From: Candidatus Segetimicrobium genomatis
GTDB lineage: Bacteria; Sysuimicrobiota; Sysuimicrobiia; Sysuimicrobiales; Kaftiobacteriaceae
Assembly (NCBI GenBank): GCA_005882295.1
Contig: VBAI01000183.1
Span: forward strand, 1 to 43,906
Length of the DNA: 43,906 nt
Direction: 5' to 3'
The notes under the pieces are model-generated. The model worked only from the letters and a program-made list of their open reading frames with translations, did no database searches and was not told the DNA's origin. Shown piece by piece: positions 39,249 to 43,906 of the stretch (the first letter of the stretch is position 1; every line of letters starts with the position of its first letter). The position numbers and the translations under genes are program-made.

Positions 39249-41326
39249 TCGAGTCTCCCCGGTCTACCCAGTCTTCCCTGTCTATCGACTCGATTGAATT
39301 TAGACTGGGAAGACTGGGGAGACTGGGGAGACTGGGAAGACCCGCCCTCGCGATTCTCACCGGTTTCTTTTTGATCCTGAGTTTCCCGCCGTTTGATGTT
39401 GGTTGGCTGGCCTGGGTTGCCCTCACACCACTCGTCCTGGCGATTCACGGGCGCCCGATGCGCCAGGTGTTCGGGCTCGGCTATCTGGCCGGGGGCCTGG
39501 CATTCGCGGGTATTCTGGCGTGGATCCGCGTCTTTGGGCTGCTGCCCTGGGTGCTGCTGGCGGCGTACCTCGCCCTGTATCCGGCGGCGTTCGCGGTTGT
39601 CACCCGCTGGGCTGTGGGCGGCCGCCAGACATGGAGGTGGGTCTGGCTGGCCGCCATCGCCTGGACGGGTCTGGAGTACCTGCGATCCGCTGGAGTTCTT
39701 GGATTCCCCTGGGCGCTCTTGGGCCTGACGCAGCATCGGTCTCTCCCAGTATTGCAGGTGGCCCGGTACGCGGGCGTGTACGGCGTGTCGTTTCTGGTGG
39801 CTCTGGCCGGCGTATCGCTGGCAGGCGTGGGGCTGATCAGGCGTCCGGCTCCGATCATATTCCCAGTCCTTGCGCTCATGCTGGCCATCGGGTGGGGCAT
39901 CCGGCAGGTTCACACCGTGCGCGAAGGCCCGGTTGTAATGGCGGCCGTCCAACCGCACGTTCCGCAGGCGCAGAAGTTCGATCCGGCGCTGGCAGCCGAT
40001 CACATGCGCGCGCTGCAGCGGCTTGTGGGAGACGGTGGCCGGCGTGGCGCTGATCTGATCGTCTTGCCGGAGACCGCCCTCCCGCTGAACCTCTTCGGCC
40101 CGGGCGGGGCGCTCGTCGAGGTGGGACGGTGGGCCCACCAGGCACGCGCCACCATCATTGCCAGCAGTCTGGAGAACGGCGCGTCCAACATCGCCGTCGC
40201 GGTGGCACCGTCGGGGACGGCGGTCAGCCGGTACGACAAGGTCCGGCTCGTCGCGTTCGGGGAGACGGGGATTCTGCCCGGCACGAGGTACGAACCGCTG
40301 TGGACTCCGGTGGGGCGGGTGGGTGTGGCGATCTGTTTTGAGTCGATCTTCCCCGATGTGACCCGTGAGCTCGTCCGAAATGGAGCACAGGTGCTCGCCG
40401 TGATGACGAACGATGCGTGGTTTGACGGGACCGCTGGACCCGCGCAACATGCGGTGCACGCGGTGCTGCGCGCGGTGGAGTCAGGGCGCTGGGTCGTCCG
40501 TGCCGCCAACACCGGGCTGTCGATGGTGATCGACCCGGCCGGCCGGGTGCGGGTGACCCTCTCGCCGCGTCAATCCGGCGTACTCATCTCACGCGCCGGA
40601 CTCGTGGATGCGCCGACATTCTACGCCAGCCGGGGTGACGTGCTTGTGGGGGCAGGTCTCGTGGCGCTCCTGGTTGCGGCCGCGCCGGACCTGAGGCGAG
40701 CGCTGGCGCACCACTGGAGGCGGCCGGCCTTTCAGTCTGTCCTCAGCGCCGTAGGGCTCCCGTGGTTTGCGGCGATGATCCTGCTGCGCGCGCGGGCGCC
40801 GTGGTGGGGGCTGCCCGCGGTCCTCTCCGGATTTCTCGGCGCTGCGATGTTGTTTCAACCAGCGCGGGGTCTGGGCCCGCACATGAGAGGACACCGTCCC
40901 CGCGGGCATGGCGCCCCGATACTCTCTGCGCTGGTGGGTGGATCCGTCGCAGTGGTCGCTCTGTGGAGTCTGACGGTAGCCGCCTTCCGCGCGTCGGGCA
41001 TGATGCTGCCCGCTCTGCCACTTCCCGGTGGGTGGCTGGTTGTCGGCGCGCGCCAGCTGTTCGCGGCCGCCGCGATCGAGTTCTGGCTTCGCGGGAGCGC
41101 ATTTGCGCATCTTCTAGAATGGCAGGGGCCCGGTGCCGCCGTCGCCATCACCACAATGCTGGGAATGTCGCTGCAGGCCGGATTGCCACCGGAAGCCTAT
41201 GCGTGGGCGATTGTCACCGGCGCCGCGTTCGGTCTGATCCGCGGAAGAACCGGAGACTACGCAGGGCTCGTGATCCCCCATGCGATCGGCAATATCCTCT
41301 TCTCGGCCATCGCCGCAGTGCGCTAG
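39194..41326 (+). CDS. lnt: Apolipoprotein N-acyltransferase with C-terminal CPBP (CAAX/Abi)-like membrane region; 5' boundary uncertain
   Basis: Lnt catalytic segments [14 protein letters not shown] (Glu), [11 protein letters not shown] (Lys), [11 protein letters not shown] (Cys); C-terminal EFWLRG ... IPHAIGN resembles CPBP motifs. Core begins around [18 protein letters not shown]. Confidence 0.88.
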   Translation: MLVRQREEVQEVPRQGRIIESPRSTQSSLSIDSIEFRLGRLGRLGRLGRPALAILTGFFLILSFPPFDVGWLAWVALTPLVLAIHGRPMRQVFGLGYLAGGLAFAGILAWIRVFGLLPWVLLAAYLALYPAAFAVVTRWAVGGRQTWRWVWLAAIAWTGLEYLRSAGVLGFPWALLGLTQHRSLPVLQVARYAGVYGVSFLVALAGVSLAGVGLIRRPAPIIFPVLALMLAIGWGIRQVHTVREGPVVMAAVQPHVPQAQKFDPALAADHMRALQRLVGDGGRRGADLIVLPETALPLNLFGPGGALVEVGRWAHQARATIIASSLENGASNIAVAVAPSGTAVSRYDKVRLVAFGETGILPGTRYEPLWTPVGRVGVAICFESIFPDVTRELVRNGAQVLAVMTNDAWFDGTAGPAQHAVHAVLRAVESGRWVVRAANTGLSMVIDPAGRVRVTLSPRQSGVLISRAGLVDAPTFYASRGDVLVGAGLVALLVAAAPDLRRALAHHWRRPAFQSVLSAVGLPWFAAMILLRARAPWWGLPAVLSGFLGAAMLFQPARGLGPHMRGHRPRGHGAPILSALVGGSVAVVALWSLTVAAFRASGMMLPALPLPGGWLVVGARQLFAAAAIEFWLRGSAFAHLLEWQGPGAAVAITTMLGMSLQAGLPPEAYAWAIVTGAAFGLIRGRTGDYAGLVIPHAIGNILFSAIAAVR
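39250..39343 (+). repeat. Inverted repeat with 9-nt periodic arms (AGTCTCCCC / AGACTGGGG)
   Basis: GAGTCTCCCCGGTCTACCCAGTCTTCCCTGTCTATCG versus TTAGACTGGGAAGACTGGGGAGACTGGGGAGACTGGGAAGACCC. Confidence 0.9.
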
Positions 41327-41354
41327 GTGCGTGCGGCGCGGCTCCCCTCGCATC

Positions 41355-41363
41355 TGCTATGAT
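41355..41363 (+). promoter_or_regulatory. Extended -10 promoter TGCTATGAT for prfB
   Basis: TGN-TATGAT; ends 8 nt before ATG 41372; no Shine-Dalgarno. Confidence 0.6.
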
Positions 41364-41371
41364 AGGGTGCG

Positions 41372-42476
41372 ATGACACTCGAAGAGATCAAATCGACGAT
41401 CGACTCGGACCGCACGCGCCTCGAAGAGATCCGGAGGCATCTTTGACGTTTCCGCGAAAGAGGCACGCATCGCCTGGCTCCAGGACCAGATGCAGCGCCC
41501 CGATCTATGGAGCCATCCCGACCAGGCCAAGAAACTCGGTCAAGAGCTGAGCACTCTGCGCGCGCAGGTCGAAGATTTCACGCGCCTGCAGCGTCAGATC
41601 GAAGACCTGGCCGTGCTGGCCCGGCTCGCCCAAGACGACCCCGCGGGCCTTGATCCTGCAGAACTCGCCACCGACGCGCAGCGTGTCCACCAGCAGCTCC
41701 AGCGGCTGGAGTTGATGACGTTGCTTTCGGGCGAGCACGACGCCAGCAACGCCATCGTCTCGGTGCACGCCGGAGCCGGCGGCACCGATTCACAGGACTG
41801 GGCGCAGATGCTCCTGCGCATGTACGCCCGCTGGGCCGAACGCCGCGGCTTTACCACCGAGATCGTCGACCTCTCCCCCGGCGAGGAAGCCGGGATCAAG
41901 AGCGCGACGATGATCATCAACGGTCCATACGCCTACGGCTACCTGAAAGGGGAACGGGGAGTCCATCGCCTGGTCCGCCTGTCGCCGTTCGATGCGGCGC
42001 ACCGCCGCCACACATCGTTCGTCCTTGTCGATGTCATCCCGGATGTGGAAGAGGTCGAGGTCGCGGTGCGCGACGACGAACTGAAGGTAGAAACGTACCG
42101 CGCCGGCGGGGCGGGCGGGCAGAACGTGAACAAGGTGGAGACCGCCGTCCGCATCACGCACCTGCCCACCGGCATCGTGGTGCAGTGCCAGAACGAGCGC
42201 TCCCAACACGCGAACCGCCTCACCGCGATGCGGCTGTTGCGCGCGAAGCTGGCCGAGCTGCAGGCGGCACAACGCCAGCAGCGGCTCGCCGAGTTGCGCG
42301 GGGAATTCAAGGAGGCGGCCTGGGGCAATCAAATCCGCTCCTATGTCCTGCACCCCTACACGCTGGTCAAGGACCACCGCACCGGCGAGGAAACCGGCGA
42401 CGCGGAGTCGGTCATCGACGGCAATTTGGACCGGTTCATTGACGCCTACCTCAGACGCCCCGTCCCAACCCCGTAA
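41372..42476 (+). CDS. prfB: Peptide chain release factor 2 with programmed +1 frameshift at TGA 41444-41446
   Basis: Frame 0 [24 protein letters not shown] then CTT TGA C; SD-like GGAGG 3 nt before CTT; +1 frame [22 protein letters not shown]... with GGQ motif [26 protein letters not shown]. Confidence 0.96.
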
Positions 42477-42480
42477 GTCG

Positions 42481-43906
42481 ATGCCCAGAACCTTGGTCGG
42501 CGCAGTCGGCGCAGGGCTGCTGGCGGCATTCGCCGTGCTCGCGATGCGCGCGTCGGTCGAGTCATCCTCCCGCGATGTCGAGATCGCTTTGGACGGCCCA
42601 GACTGGGAGGCGCTGGCGAGGCGGGAAGGGCAGGACCCGCTCACATTATTTGCGCGGGCCCGCGAGCACGGGGCGACGGCCGTGGCGGTGTATGAACAGA
42701 CGCTTAAGCGTCTCGCCGAGCAGGGTGAGGTTGCCTACGCCACCGGCGGACAGGTGCTGAGCCGCGCGCGGATGGGATCCCTCCCTGGCGCGTTCCGCGA
42801 TCTCGTGGCCGCCGGGGCCGCCCGGCCCGGGAGGCTGTACATTGCCGCGTCACCGGAGCTGCTGGGATTCGTCGGGACCGGTTTCGGCGAGGTGCTGGGC
42901 CCGGCGCAGGTGCGCAGGATCGGTGGGCTGCTCGAGGTCCCCGGGCTGCTCGAAGAGCTGGAAGAAGCGCCGCTGGGCTACATGCCGCGGGATCTTGCAC
43001 CGTACACGCGCCTCGGCCTGCACCCGCTCCTCCGCCTGCGCAATTATCCGGGGATGGCCGCCTCTGGCCTGCGCGCCAAGATGGCTCGGTTGGCGCAGCT
43101 GGGCCGCGGGTATCCGGTCGTGTTCGACAAGACAGAAGTGCTCGGGTATGCCGGTCTCATTCCCCAGACCGCAGCAGCGCTGCAGTCGGCCCAGTTTCCG
43201 TACGGGCGCATCGAGGTGTTCTCGGTCCGGCGTAAGCAGCGGGGGGAAGACCAGCTCGCCGCGCTGATGCGTCCTCATGTCATCCGGCTGTTCAGCCTGA
43301 CCGCCGACGAACTCCTGGCGCTGACACCGGAGTCGGTTCGAGACAAGTTTGTGCTGGCGGCGCGGGAGCGCAACATTCGCATCCTGTACCTGCGACCGAT
43401 CCTCCCCACCGCCGGCAACGTCGGGACCGACGCCAACCTGGTGCTGCTCGATCAGATCACTGGCGACCTGACGCGTTTTGGACTTCGCCCTGGGCCCGCG
43501 CGGGCGTTTCCCGACATCCGGATTCCCCGGGTGCTGATGCTGGGGGTGATCCTGGGCGCGCTGGCGGCCATAGCGCTGGCCCTGATGCCGCTGGGTCGTG
43601 CCGTGGGGATTGCGGTGCCTGAGAAGGTAGCCTGGGCGCTGGTGGGGATCGGAATCGTGGTGAGCTTGCTCACCATGACGGGTGGGTTGTGGGTCCTGTG
43701 GCGGAAGATCCTGGCGTTGGGGACGGCCTCGGCCGTGCCTGTGCTGGCCGTGGCGGTTGCCTTCCCCCGCGCAGGAGTCCGTCCGGGCCTGGCCTCCGTG
43801 GGCGCGCTGTGGGTGGCGTCGCTGATCTCGCTGGTCGGGGGCGTGCTGGTGGCCGCGCTGCTCTCAGGCTGGGAGTTCATGATGGCCGCTGATGTGTTCC
43901 TGGGCG
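42481..43906 (+). CDS. DUF5693-like multi-TM protein, 3' end outside window
   Basis: ATG 42481; frame appears open to the window end: MPRTLVGAVGAGLLAAFAVLAMRASVESSSRDVEIALDGPDWEALARREG...; C-terminal TM helices. Family call from memory. Confidence 0.75.
   Translation, partial: MPRTLVGAVGAGLLAAFAVLAMRASVESSSRDVEIALDGPDWEALARREGQDPLTLFARAREHGATAVAVYEQTLKRLAEQGEVAYATGGQVLSRARMGSLPGAFRDLVAAGAARPGRLYIAASPELLGFVGTGFGEVLGPAQVRRIGGLLEVPGLLEELEEAPLGYMPRDLAPYTRLGLHPLLRLRNYPGMAASGLRAKMARLAQLGRGYPVVFDKTEVLGYAGLIPQTAAALQSAQFPYGRIEVFSVRRKQRGEDQLAALMRPHVIRLFSLTADELLALTPESVRDKFVLAARERNIRILYLRPILPTAGNVGTDANLVLLDQITGDLTRFGLRPGPARAFPDIRIPRVLMLGVILGALAAIALALMPLGRAVGIAVPEKVAWALVGIGIVVSLLTMTGGLWVLWRKILALGTASAVPVLAVAVAFPRAGVRPGLASVGALWVASLISLVGGVLVAALLSGWEFMMAADVFLG

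Noticed and set aside
41372-41490. prfB pseudogene or sequencing frameshift because of the early TGA
   Set aside because: The context GGAGG CAT CTT TGA C matches the conserved RF2 autoregulatory frameshift site with correct spacing.

Overview
This is a 43.9 kb, GC-rich bacterial chromosomal segment in which every well-supported gene lies on the + strand. Gene order:
- rsmE (5' end outside the window), carA, carB
- argC-argJ-argB-argD-argG-argH-argR (argF absent)
- pgpH/yqfF-type 7TMR-HD, ybeY, dgkA
- an aapJQMP-like amino-acid ABC transporter
- CNNM/CorC-type CBS protein, DUF502-like, cdd, era
- PRC/MgtE_N/CBS protein plus an NRAMP-like transporter
- recO, small membrane protein, glyQ, glyS, ppdK, dgt, hpf, unknown protein, secA
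- lnt with a CPBP-like C-terminal region, prfB with a programmed +1 frameshift, and a DUF5693-like protein (3' end outside the window).

There is no obvious classic accessory system: no transposase, CRISPR, prophage, tRNA or rRNA was seen. The unusual content lies between genes and in gene edges.
(1) At least nine gene junctions carry long imperfect inverted repeats. Each arm is about four copies of a 7-, 8- or 9-nt word, and the word differs from locus to locus while the layout stays the same.
(2) A roughly 64-bp two-hairpin element occurs three times within the aap transporter locus. Its first stem shows compensatory changes, and two copies appear to supply the start codons of the two permeases.
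(3) Short palindromes are carried in frame inside ybeY, ppdK and secA. The same hairpin unit is shared by ppdK and secA, reminiscent of Rickettsia palindromic elements.
(4) Several -10 boxes sit 7-9 nt before an ATG with no Shine-Dalgarno, predicting leaderless mRNAs for argC, pgpH, secA and prfB. At argC a near-consensus ARG box overlaps the -35.

All calls come from reading the sequence and the supplied ORF track. No database search or folding program was run.
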